This document shows positions 12,763 to 19,548 of a stretch of DNA of 19,548 nt, piece after piece; the first letter of the stretch is position 1; each line of letters opens with the position of its first letter. This stretch comes from Desulfovibrio sp. (GTDB lineage: Bacteria > Desulfobacterota > Desulfovibrionia > Desulfovibrionales > Desulfovibrionaceae). Position numbers and translations under genes: made by a program. The stretch is taken from positions 1 through 19,548 of the forward strand of contig VSMX01000029.1 of assembly GCA_009773975.1 (NCBI GenBank), written 5' to 3'. The notes beneath the pieces were generated by a model. The model did no database searches and was not told the DNA's origin. It saw only the letters and a program-made list of their open reading frames with translations.

Positions 12763-13737
12763 TTATTTTGCCAGGGCGTCCAGATTCTTCTCCAGAACTT
12801 CCGGCATTGGCCCGTATGTATTGACATGGCGCCTGGCAAATTCGGCCGGGTCGATCTTGTGCTCCTGGGTGCCGAGGCATTCGATTGCGAAACTGGCTGT
12901 TACCGCGCCGATCCTGGCTGCTTCCGGAACGGAAAGCCCAAGCGCCAGGCCCTTGAGCAACCCCGCACGCTGGGCATCGCCCGCGCCGGTCGGGTCCTTG
13001 ACATCCGTAACTTCCACAGCGCTTATCCGCTCGTCCGTGCCATCCGCCCCGCGCACACGGCAGCCCTGGCCGCCAAGAGTGGTTACAAGCCAGAGGGCGC
13101 GGCCAAGAAGCTCTTCCTCGCCAAGGCCGGTCTGATTGCAGATCATGTGCAATTCATAGTCGTTGGTTACCAGGGCAAAGGCGCCTTCTATGGAATTTCT
13201 GAGGTCGTCCGCGCTCAGCACAGGCAGCTGCTGGCCCGGGTCGTAAATATAGGGGATGCGCTTTTCCCTGTAGAAAAGCGGCAGCCTGCGCATATCTTCC
13301 ACATTGCCGGGAGAGATGATGGCGAGGTCCTTTTCCGGGTCCAGCCCGGGATAGGCAAAGGAAGCCTGCCGACTCATCGCGCCAGGATAAAAACCCGTGA
13401 TCTGGTTGCCGTTCATGTCTGTGGTGATGAAACAGAGCGCCGTAAAAATATCCATCTGCAGGCTGATGCCGTCGAGCGGCAGACCCATGGCGGCCAATTT
13501 CACGCCGTAGGAATCGAAATCCTTGCCCGCGCAGCTAACAATAACAGGCTTTTCACCCAGCAATGCCATGGAATAGGCGATATTGCCGGCGCAGCCCCCC
13601 CTGCGCTCATCCATGCCGTCCACCATGAACGAGACATTGATCATGTGCAGCCTGTCCATAAGGATGTGATCCTGAAAATTGCCCGGAAAACTCATGATAC
13701 GGTCAAATGCCAATGAGCCGCTGATATAGATGGCCAT
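12763..13737 (-). CDS. PfkB-family sugar/nucleoside kinase
   Basis: This is a ribokinase-fold kinase that phosphorylates a sugar or nucleoside with ATP. The family signatures are visible: the N-terminal ISGSLAFDRI strand, the glycine-rich RRGGCAGNIAYSMALLG (46-61), and the anion-hole/catalytic-base motif DPTGAGDAQRAG, with D254 as the base. Length 324 is typical. The overall pattern resembles bacterial proteins annotated as adenosine kinases, but substrate cannot be settled from sequence; ribokinase or another sugar kinase is possible. The ATG at 13737 is chosen because GAGG is 5 bases upstream; the frame extends 11 codons further to an ATG in a Lys-rich stretch with no ribosome-binding site. 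It is divergent from rfbC. Confidence 0.9.
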   Translation of the reverse strand: MAIYISGSLAFDRIMSFPGNFQDHILMDRLHMINVSFMVDGMDERRGGCAGNIAYSMALLGEKPVIVSCAGKDFDSYGVKLAAMGLPLDGISLQMDIFTALCFITTDMNGNQITGFYPGAMSRQASFAYPGLDPEKDLAIISPGNVEDMRRLPLFYREKRIPYIYDPGQQLPVLSADDLRNSIEGAFALVTNDYELHMICNQTGLGEEELLGRALWLVTTLGGQGCRVRGADGTDERISAVEVTDVKDPTGAGDAQRAGLLKGLALGLSVPEAARIGAVTASFAIECLGTQEHKIDPAEFARRHVNTYGPMPEVLEKNLDALAK

Positions 13738-13819
13738 GACTACCTCGCTGTTTTTTTTCTTTTTGCCCAAAACACGACTTTTGTAAACTTTTTAGATGCT
13801 CTTTCCCGGCAATTTTAAA

Positions 13820-13848
13820 TTGGCATTTGAAAACTCCTGCGCTATATT
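13820..13848 (+). promoter_or_regulatory. Sigma-70 promoter of rfbC
   Basis: TTGGCA (13820-13825), exact 17-base spacer, TATATT (13843-13848). It leaves a leader of about 22-25 bases before the rfbC ATG. Confidence 0.75.
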
Positions 13849-13877
13849 TTGGCCGACTCAACCATAAAGGATAATCA

Positions 13878-14402
13878 ATGCAGGTGGAACATACACCCAT
13901 TGCGGGAGTAACCCTTGTCAAGCCCAGGGTATGGCGCGACGCGAGGGGTTACTTTGTGGAAACATGGCAAAAAACACGTTACGCTGATATCGGCATTGAC
14001 CTGCCCTTTGTGCAGGACAACCAGTCGCTTTCCGGCAAAGACACCTTGCGGGGAATGCATTTCCAGAAGCATCACCCCCAGGGCAAGCTGGTTTTTTGCC
14101 CCGTGGGGCGCGTTTTTGACGTGGCCTGCGACATCAGGCGCGATTCCCCGACCTACGGCCAATGCTTCGGAGTGGAACTCAACGAGGATAATCTCTGGCA
14201 GCTCTGGATAGCGCCTGGACTGGCACATGGTTTCTGCGTGCTTTCGGACAAGGCCATTTTTCAATACAAGTGCACGGATTTTTACCATCCTGGCGATGAG
14301 GGCGGTTTTGCCTGGAACGATCCATTCTTCAAGATTGACTGGCCGATAAAGGATCCCATCCTTTCGGAAAAAGATAAAAATGCTCCCTTCTGGGAGCGTT
14401 GA
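13878..14402 (+). CDS. rfbC: dTDP-4-dehydrorhamnose 3,5-epimerase
   Basis: RfbC/RmlC epimerises dTDP-4-keto-6-deoxyglucose at C3 and C5, the third step of dTDP-L-rhamnose synthesis. The cupin enzyme's signatures are present: TLRGMHFQ with catalytic base H61, QGKLV (K70), GRVFDVACDIRRDSPTYG, APGLAHGF, Tyr130 in FQYKCTDFY as the proton donor, and DPILSEKD near the C-terminus. Length 174 is slightly short but normal. AAAGGA stands 6 bases before the ATG. The other rml genes (rfbA, rfbB, rfbD) are not in the window. The next gene is a glycosyltransferase that begins within a few bases, which suggests rhamnose-containing surface polysaccharide. Confidence 0.95.
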   Translation: MQVEHTPIAGVTLVKPRVWRDARGYFVETWQKTRYADIGIDLPFVQDNQSLSGKDTLRGMHFQKHHPQGKLVFCPVGRVFDVACDIRRDSPTYGQCFGVELNEDNLWQLWIAPGLAHGFCVLSDKAIFQYKCTDFYHPGDEGGFAWNDPFFKIDWPIKDPILSEKDKNAPFWER

Positions 14403-14410
14403 AAGGCGTG

Positions 14411-15343
14411 ATGCCAGAAAACCCTTCCATTGCAGTCGTTGTGCTGAATCACGGGCGCGCGCAGGATACAATAGCCTGCGCGAAATCCGTGCTTGGGCAG
14501 CGGCCTTTTTTGCTTGTCCTTGTGGATAACGCCTCGCCTGACGATTCTGTCCGCAAGCTGGCCGATTTTTGCGCCTCAAATGGCCCTTTCGCGCAATTTA
14601 CAGCTGCCAATGCCGACGAGGCCCGCGCCAGGGCGTCAGCCCTTGCCGAAAAGCCTGGCGCGCTCCTTGTTGTTTTGCCCCACAACAGGGGCTATGCGGC
14701 CGGCAACAATTCCGGGCTGGCGGCCGCGCTGGCACTGGGGGCCGATGCCTGCTGGATTTTGAACAACGATACACTGCTTGAACCGGAGGCCCTGCAAAAT
14801 ATTCAAAAGGCCCTGCTCGAAAGGGCAGGAGAAGGCATAGGCCTTTTCGGCACCGCCGTGCTTTGCGGCCATGACGGCCGCGTGCAATGCCTTGGCGGCG
14901 GCCATACAAATCACTGGAGCGGGCTTTCAAGCCAGGCCGGCAATGGGCTGACAAAAGAAGAGGCCGCCAAAATACCCCGCCAGGAAATCGAAAGCCGCCT
15001 GAATTATATTTGCGGCGCCAGCGTGGTTGCTACCAGGAATTTTCTGGAAAAAACCGGCTTGATGGACGAAGCCTTCTTTCTTTATTGCGAGGAGCAGGAC
15101 TGGGCCATCAGGGGAGAAAAAAACGGTTTTGGCCTGGGCTTCGTTCCGGATGCGTCCATCATTCACTTTGAAGGCTCGACAACAGGCATGCGGCCCGGTT
15201 CGCGCCCCCCATCGCGCATGGCAAGGCTTGCGCTTTCACGCCTGCGTCTGGCTGCCAAACACGCCCCCATCACCATGCCGACTGTCGCGGCAGGCCTGCT
15301 TGTAGGCTTCGCGCGCATCTGGTGGCGCAAATTTTTCGGTTAG
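14411..15343 (+). CDS. Family 2 glycosyltransferase, rhamnosyltransferase-like
   Basis: This is a GT-A fold glycosyltransferase that uses a nucleotide sugar, likely at the cytoplasmic membrane face in polysaccharide assembly. Family signs are the N-terminal IAVVVLNHGR strand, LVLVDNASPDDS (39-42), PHNRGYAAGNNSG, the metal-binding WILNNDT (118-121), and YCEEQDWAIR (225-234) at the acceptor side. A hydrophobic stretch near the C-terminus (about 289-303) ends in a basic RIWWRKFFG tail that may contact the membrane. Position directly after rfbC suggests, without proof, that dTDP-rhamnose is the donor. The start is ambiguous: the ATG at 14411 (AAAGG 4 bases upstream) is chosen, but an in-frame GTG at 14408 and a TTG at 14399 overlapping the rfbC stop are possible. 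Confidence 0.9.
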   Translation: MPENPSIAVVVLNHGRAQDTIACAKSVLGQRPFLLVLVDNASPDDSVRKLADFCASNGPFAQFTAANADEARARASALAEKPGALLVVLPHNRGYAAGNNSGLAAALALGADACWILNNDTLLEPEALQNIQKALLERAGEGIGLFGTAVLCGHDGRVQCLGGGHTNHWSGLSSQAGNGLTKEEAAKIPRQEIESRLNYICGASVVATRNFLEKTGLMDEAFFLYCEEQDWAIRGEKNGFGLGFVPDASIIHFEGSTTGMRPGSRPPSRMARLALSRLRLAAKHAPITMPTVAAGLLVGFARIWWRKFFG

Positions 15344-15466
15344 GCTTCAAACCAGACCGCGACACTTTCGCCGAGGGGAGTTCGCAACCCGGTTATTTTC
15401 GCGTCTTTCGCCTCCGACAACAGGCCATGTCCAACAATGTTGCCCCAGCCCGTCCAACATTTTGCT

Positions 15467-15495
15467 TTGTATTGTCCCGGGCTTTCGATTATAAT
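15467..15495 (+). promoter_or_regulatory. Promoter of the HU-like gene
   Basis: Perfect -10 TATAAT (15490-15495) with a 17-base spacer to a weak -35 TTGTAT (15467-15472). Upstream are two copies of GTCCAACA (15429-15436 and 15452-15459, 23 bases apart), the first overlapping the dyad CAACA-A-TGTTG (15432-15442). Confidence 0.65.
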
Positions 15496-15530
15496 CCGGC
15501 CAACGTTTTTAATTGTTCAATGGAGGTGTC

Positions 15531-15869
15531 ATGGACAAGCTTTTGCAAAAAAGCGAACTGGTGCACATGACATGGAAAGTCGCCCAAAAAGATGTGCCCG
15601 GTTTGAAAAAAGCGCATATTGAAGCCATTCTGGATGGCCTTGTTTCCTCGATAACGGATGCGCTGGCCGAAGGCAGGGAAGTGCCCCTGGGCAAGATGTG
15701 CACAATTTCGGTAAGGCAATATCCCCCAAAGACGATTGAGGACAGGCATACGGGCAAGCCCAGGGAGTTGCCGTCCCGCAAGATGCTGTTCATCACCACT
15801 TGCAAGCAGATGCTCGGCCTGCTCAATGCCAGAAAGCAGGAGCAGCCTGCTGACAGCAAAGAATCCTGA
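15531..15869 (+). CDS. Divergent HU/IHF-like DNA-binding protein
   Basis: This 112-aa protein has the HU/IHF layout: an N-terminal helical pair (KSELVHMTWKVAQ; KKAHIEAILDGLVSSITDAL), a short beta sheet beginning about residue 52, a beta-arm around RQYPPKTIEDRHTGKPREL, and a closing FITTCKQMLGLL helix. It departs from normal HU in key places. The GFGSF core is replaced by LGKMCTIS, and the RNP(R/K)TG arm tip reads EDRHTGKPREL, although TG and flanking basic residues remain. It also has a ~12-residue polar C-terminal tail. The start is fixed by GGAGG 4 bases upstream of the ATG. It is monocistronic with its own promoter and converges on purL. DNA binding is likely; specificity is unknown. Confidence 0.8.
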   Translation: MDKLLQKSELVHMTWKVAQKDVPGLKKAHIEAILDGLVSSITDALAEGREVPLGKMCTISVRQYPPKTIEDRHTGKPRELPSRKMLFITTCKQMLGLLNARKQEQPADSKES

Positions 15870-15923
15870 ATCCCCGCCCCGCGGGTAAAAATGGACGCAT
15901 TGTTGCCACGACACAGAAAGCAG

Positions 15924-15957
15924 GGCGCTCCGCCGCCAAAAGGACGGGAAGCGCCCG
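15924..15957 (-). terminator. Weak terminator-like stem-loop after purL
   Basis: 7-bp stem GGGCGCT / AGCGCCC with a 20-base loop between the convergent HU-like gene and purL. On the minus strand it is followed by TGCTTTCTG, a poor U tract. It may serve either gene only weakly. Confidence 0.35.
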
Positions 15958-15965
15958 GTCAGATC

Positions 15966-18900
15966 CTACCAGTTTTCAAATGTTTTTCTGAAAGAATTAG
16001 CAAGCTCTCCCACATCGACCCTGATGAGGGTTGAATCGCCGCTTTTGACGACAAAATCCCTGTTGTCGGAGACTGTGCCAATTCTGCGGCAGATTTGCCA
16101 CAGGCCCAGCATATCGACAAGGGAGGCGAATTCCGGCTTGACCGTTACAATCAGGCGGCTGGCGGATTCGCTGTAGAGCAGCTCCGTGGCGTTCATTTCC
16201 CCGAATGCTGGCACAAGATCCAGATCGACTGTCAGGCCAAGCCTCCCGCCGATTGCCATCTCGGCCAGGGCCACTGCAAGGCCGCCATCGGAACAATCAT
16301 GGCAGGCCGAAATAGCGCGCTGTCCCATCAGGGCGTTGATGCCCCGATATCGGGCTTTGGCCGATACAGCATCGACATTGGGCACGCGGCCGCCAGCCAG
16401 GCCGAGAAGCGCCGCTATTTCGCTGCCGCCAAGTTCGCGCCAGGTGCCGCCAAGAATATAGATCAGGTGTCCGGGCTCCTTTAAATCCGAACTTTGGGTT
16501 GCCATGACATTGCGGATAACCCCGAGAATCGAGAAGAGCGCGGTGGGCGGAATGGAAATGCGCTGACCGCCGCCGATGTAGTCGTTCTTCATCGAATCCT
16601 TGCCGGAAATGCAGGGCACGCCAAAGGCAAGGGAGAATTGCCGCAGGGCAAGGCAGGCGCGCACAAGCTGGGCCAGTTTGTAGTCTCCGTCCGGGTTGTC
16701 GGGAGTTTTAACGGGATCGCACCAGCAGAAATTGTCCACGCCGGCCATGGCGTCGGGGTCCGCCCCCACGGCGACAGCGTTGCGGATGGCCTCGTCCATG
16801 GCATTGGCCATCATCCAGTAGGTATCGAAATCACTGTAGCGCGGACAAATGCCATGCGAAATAACCAGGCCCGCATCGGATGGCAACACAGGGCGCACAA
16901 CCGCGGCATCCGTTGGCCCATCGCATTCCACGCCCATCAGGGGCTTGATTACGCTGCCGCCCTGGACCTCGTGATCATACTGGCGAATAATATATTCCCT
17001 GGAGCAGATATTCAGCCTGCCGAGCATGGACTTGAGCAAATCGGCGGCCGAAGTTCCGGAGAAGGCCGTTTCGATGCGGATATCCGGCCAGACCGGCTTT
17101 TTCCAGACAGCCGAAAGTTCAAGCTGCGGAACGCCATTGTGCAGAAAATCCATGTCGATCAGGGCGATCACGCGCTCGCGGTAATGAACTTCGAAATAGC
17201 CGGAATCCGTAAATTCACCGAGATCGGTTGTCTCCACATCCATGCGCCTGGCCAGATTCATGAATTCGTCCAGCTTTTCGGGCGGAACGGCCAGGGTCAT
17301 TCTTTCCTGGGCTTCCGAAAGCAGGATTTCCCAGGGCAGCAGGCCGTCGTATTTCAGTGGCGCATCGGCAAGCTGCAGCACGCATCCGCCTGTATCCTCG
17401 GCCATTTCGCCGACGGAGGACGAAAGACCTCCCGCGCCATTATCGGTAATGGCATTGTAAAGCCCCATATCGCGCGCGCGAATGATGAAATCGTACATTT
17501 TGCGCTGCGTGATCGGGTCGCCAATCTGCACGGCCGTTGCCGGCGAACCTTCGTGAAGTTCTTCGGAAGAAAATGTCGCGCCGTGGATGCCGTCCTTGCC
17601 AATACGGCCTCCGGCCATCACTATGCGATCACCAACTTTCGCCTTCTTGAGATAGCCGGGCCTGCCGTTGACCTCCACGGGCAAGAGGCCCACGGTTCCG
17701 CAAAAAACCAGGGGCTTGCCGAGATAACGCTCGTCAAATACCACAGAGCCGTTCACGGTGGGTATGCCGGACTTGTTGCCGCCATGCTCCACGCCCTCGC
17801 GCACGCCTTCGAGCACGCGCGCCGGATGCAGGAGGCGTGGAGGCAATTCTCCTTCGTAGAAAGGCGAGGCAAAACAGAATACATCGGTATTGCAGACAAG
17901 TTCCGCGCCCATGCCCGTTCCCATGGGGTCGCGGTTCACGCCTACAATGCCGGTAAGCGCGCCGCCGTATGGGTCAAGAGCGGACGGGCTGTTATGGGTT
18001 TCGACCTTGATGCAGGCGTCATAACTGTTGATGAAGGAAATAACCCCCGCATTGTCCCTGAAAACGGACTTGCAGTAGTCGTTTTTGCCCATCCTGGCGC
18101 GCAAAAGCGCCGTGGCATCCCTGATGCAGGTCTTGTAAAGGTTATCGATAACCCGGCTTTCGCCCTTGTCCTCATCCGTATAATCAATCCTTGAGGCGAA
18201 GATCTTGTGCTTGCAATGCTCGGACCAGGTCTGGGCCAGGGCCTCCATCTCGACATCGGTGGGATTGGCCGGCAAGCCGAATTTCTCCCTTCTGGCCACG
18301 ACTTCCGGCCGCTGAAAATAGCTTGCAATGGCTTTCATCTCCAGGGCGTTCAGGGCCCAGGTGTTTTCGCGGCTTTTGAGCAAAAGCCAGGATTCATCCT
18401 TGCCGGCAAGCTCTATTGTCGTAACCTCGTCCCTGGGTTCGCCAAGCACCTTTGCGGCAACCGGCTCGAAGCCGCCATCGCGTCGCCATTCCTCAATGCT
18501 CTTGATCCTGTAGCGTTCAACAAGCGTATTGCAGAGCAAATCCCTGCAAATTTTTTCCACATCGCCTCGCGAAAGAGGATTTTCCGGATCATTGCAAAAT
18601 CTGTATTGCCGGGATGTATAGACCGAAATACTTTCGCGCGGCACATCCAGCACCATGGCCGCGGTATCGCGCGCGGTGCGGCCCTCGTTATCCGTAACGC
18701 CGGGGCGATAGCCGACCTCGCAAAACCATTGGGGCAACGGCTCCAGCGGCTGCAGGGGGCCGATTGCCGCGCGCTGCAGAATCGGGTCAAACAAAATGGC
18801 CTCGTCAACCAGCAGGTTCGCCTGCGCTCCGTCAATGCCGTCAATGGTGTAAATCTTGCATGCCCGCGCTTCCGCAACCGGCAGCCGCAGGAACTTGTTT

Positions 18901-18974
18901 ATCCGCCGGGCGATTTTTTCACCAACCACATCTTCCTGCCCCTCCCTGGGGCCGGTCTCGATCCTGAACAACAT
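15966..18974 (-). CDS. purL: Phosphoribosylformylglycinamidine synthase PurL, PurS-like N-terminus
   Basis: PurL makes FGAM from FGAR, ATP and ammonia in purine synthesis. At 1002 residues it is between small PurL (about 740, with separate PurS and PurQ) and large PurL (about 1300). The first ~200 residues are an extra domain resembling the PurS-like region of large PurL. The FGAM synthase core follows, with ALAQTWSEHCKHK (H253), KVETHNSPSALDPYGG (323-338), HGGNKSGIPTVNG, ITDNGAGGLSSSVGEMAED, FGVPCISGKDSMKND and CHDCSDGGLAVALAEMA. It stops after the second AIRS-type domain, with no C-terminal glutaminase, so a separate PurQ is expected. AAGGAG lies 10 bases before the ATG. The 182-base leader region shows stem-loops but no riboswitch I recognise. 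Confidence 0.95.
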   Translation of the reverse strand: MLFRIETGPREGQEDVVGEKIARRINKFLRLPVAEARACKIYTIDGIDGAQANLLVDEAILFDPILQRAAIGPLQPLEPLPQWFCEVGYRPGVTDNEGRTARDTAAMVLDVPRESISVYTSRQYRFCNDPENPLSRGDVEKICRDLLCNTLVERYRIKSIEEWRRDGGFEPVAAKVLGEPRDEVTTIELAGKDESWLLLKSRENTWALNALEMKAIASYFQRPEVVARREKFGLPANPTDVEMEALAQTWSEHCKHKIFASRIDYTDEDKGESRVIDNLYKTCIRDATALLRARMGKNDYCKSVFRDNAGVISFINSYDACIKVETHNSPSALDPYGGALTGIVGVNRDPMGTGMGAELVCNTDVFCFASPFYEGELPPRLLHPARVLEGVREGVEHGGNKSGIPTVNGSVVFDERYLGKPLVFCGTVGLLPVEVNGRPGYLKKAKVGDRIVMAGGRIGKDGIHGATFSSEELHEGSPATAVQIGDPITQRKMYDFIIRARDMGLYNAITDNGAGGLSSSVGEMAEDTGGCVLQLADAPLKYDGLLPWEILLSEAQERMTLAVPPEKLDEFMNLARRMDVETTDLGEFTDSGYFEVHYRERVIALIDMDFLHNGVPQLELSAVWKKPVWPDIRIETAFSGTSAADLLKSMLGRLNICSREYIIRQYDHEVQGGSVIKPLMGVECDGPTDAAVVRPVLPSDAGLVISHGICPRYSDFDTYWMMANAMDEAIRNAVAVGADPDAMAGVDNFCWCDPVKTPDNPDGDYKLAQLVRACLALRQFSLAFGVPCISGKDSMKNDYIGGGQRISIPPTALFSILGVIRNVMATQSSDLKEPGHLIYILGGTWRELGGSEIAALLGLAGGRVPNVDAVSAKARYRGINALMGQRAISACHDCSDGGLAVALAEMAIGGRLGLTVDLDLVPAFGEMNATELLYSESASRLIVTVKPEFASLVDMLGLWQICRRIGTVSDNRDFVVKSGDSTLIRVDVGELANSFRKTFENW

Positions 18975-19067
18975 CCGAATTTCACTCCTTCACCCGGCGT
19001 TTTATTTTACCGATTACAAAAAAACTTTCAGGCCATCTCCATGGCATTTTTGCGCTGCCATCATTTC

Positions 19068-19088
19068 AGCCGCAGGCAAGCTGCGGCT
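19068..19088. other. Stem-loop upstream of purL
   Basis: Perfect 8-bp stem AGCCGCAG / CTGCGGCT with a 5-base loop, about 95 bases upstream of the purL start. No U tract follows on either strand. Role unknown. Confidence 0.4.
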
Positions 19089-19126
19089 TCATTTGGCGCG
19101 GGTGTCTGCTATCGCAGCCGCCAGAG

Positions 19127-19155
19127 CGTTTTCCCGAATTTTATCGGGTAAAACG
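19127..19155 (-). terminator. Stem-loop directly after the flavodoxin-family gene
   Basis: 11-bp stem with one bulge (CGTTTT-A-CCCGA paired with TCGGG-AAAACG, minus strand) two bases after the stop codon. It lacks a downstream U tract, so it may be a weak terminator or a 3'-end stabilising hairpin. Confidence 0.4.
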
Positions 19156-19156
19156 T

Positions 19157-19548
19157 CTAACGAATAAAATTGGTATATATGCCCGGTTCCCGCTCCGGCG
19201 GCAGAATGCCCTTTTCACGTCCGGCCGCAAAGCATTTCAGCATCCAGGCCATGTTCGCGCCAAGGGTGCGCATTGTTTGCAGGCCTTCGAGATCCTGCCT
19301 TGCTTCTTCCGCCGTATTGCCGTGAATTTCGTTCCAGTACTGGGAGGAAACCACGGGCATGCGCGCGATTGTGAAGTATTTGTTCAGCCTGTCAAATGAG
19401 GCCGTCGCGCCGCCGCGCCTGCAGCTGACCACGGCGCAGGCCGGTTTGTAGGCGTAGGGGGCCGCCTTCATGAAGAAAACGCGGTCAAGAAAGGCGCAAA
19501 GCGTGGCATTTGGGCCGGCATAGTACACGGGCGCGCCAACCACTAGGC
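19157..19548 (-). CDS. Flavodoxin-family NAD(P)H-dependent oxidoreductase, C-terminal part
   Basis: The gene is cut by the window edge: the frame is open to base 19548 and reads LVVGAPVYYAG at the edge, so the N-terminal part lies outside. The segment GAPVYYAGPNATL is the FMN-binding loop of the NADPH-dependent FMN reductase family, followed by FLDRVFF and VVSCRRGGATASFDRL, where a conserved FMN-contact loop lies. The ending IYTNFIR is typical of the family's C-terminus. Such proteins reduce flavins, quinones or other small molecules, sometimes with an Fe-S cluster in the N-terminal part, which cannot be seen here. It is upstream of purL on the same strand with a stem-loop between them. Confidence 0.88.
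   Translation of the reverse strand, partial: LVVGAPVYYAGPNATLCAFLDRVFFMKAAPYAYKPACAVVSCRRGGATASFDRLNKYFTIARMPVVSSQYWNEIHGNTAEEARQDLEGLQTMRTLGANMAWMLKCFAAGREKGILPPEREPGIYTNFIR

Noticed and set aside
16494..18194. Long 566-codon open frame on the plus strand
   Set aside because: It lies wholly antisense to purL, whose motifs are unambiguous; high-GC codon bias creates such shadow frames.
1..19548. CRISPR arrays, rRNA genes, prophage modules or defence systems
   Set aside because: No regularly spaced repeats, rRNA sequence, phage structural genes or recognisable defence genes were found.

Overview
The window looks like a chromosomal segment of a Desulfovibrionaceae-type bacterium (Desulfovibrio/Bilophila relatives). 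This is an inference from gene content: a sulfonate-degradation enzyme (Xsc), a class II fructose bisphosphatase (GlpX), a PurL of about 1000 residues with an N-terminal PurS-like part and no glutaminase domain, and a Rne/Rng ribonuclease with an N-terminal tail. Most of it is compact housekeeping sequence. The first ~450 bases are AT-rich and carry insertion-sequence debris.

Left part (1-5350). A truncated transposase-like HTH ORF and IS21-like end repeats are followed, on the minus strand, by tRNA-Asn(GUU) with a clear promoter and terminator, the tRNA-queuosine gene queH, and rng. queH and rng are 3 bases apart. On the plus strand lie an HD-domain phosphohydrolase overlapped by a methyltransferase-like half protein, then a canonical HU gene with a strong terminator.

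Centre (5350-10450). xsc (sulfoacetaldehyde acetyltransferase) and phnX (phosphonoacetaldehyde hydrolase) run on the minus strand. A good sigma-54 promoter precedes xsc, and further upstream sits a 51-bp dyad made of two TGTA-N10-TACA sites, placed where an enhancer-binding activator would bind. Divergent from them are glpX and a gene for an unknown exported protein. Convergent to those is a YbiI-like DksA/TraR zinc-finger gene, downstream of ppiD.

Right part (10450-19548). ppiD (membrane-anchored folding factor) and a PfkB-family sugar/nucleoside kinase are both on the minus strand. They are separated by a 382-base gap packed with hairpins. Divergently, rfbC (dTDP-rhamnose synthesis) overlaps or abuts a GT2 glycosyltransferase, suggesting surface-polysaccharide assembly. 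A divergent HU-like gene, purL and the C-terminal part of a flavodoxin-family protein close the window.

The most interesting items are the sigma-54/enhancer module controlling the xsc-phnX pair, which joins C2 sulfonate and C2 phosphonate chemistry, and the multi-hairpin element between the PfkB kinase and ppiD.
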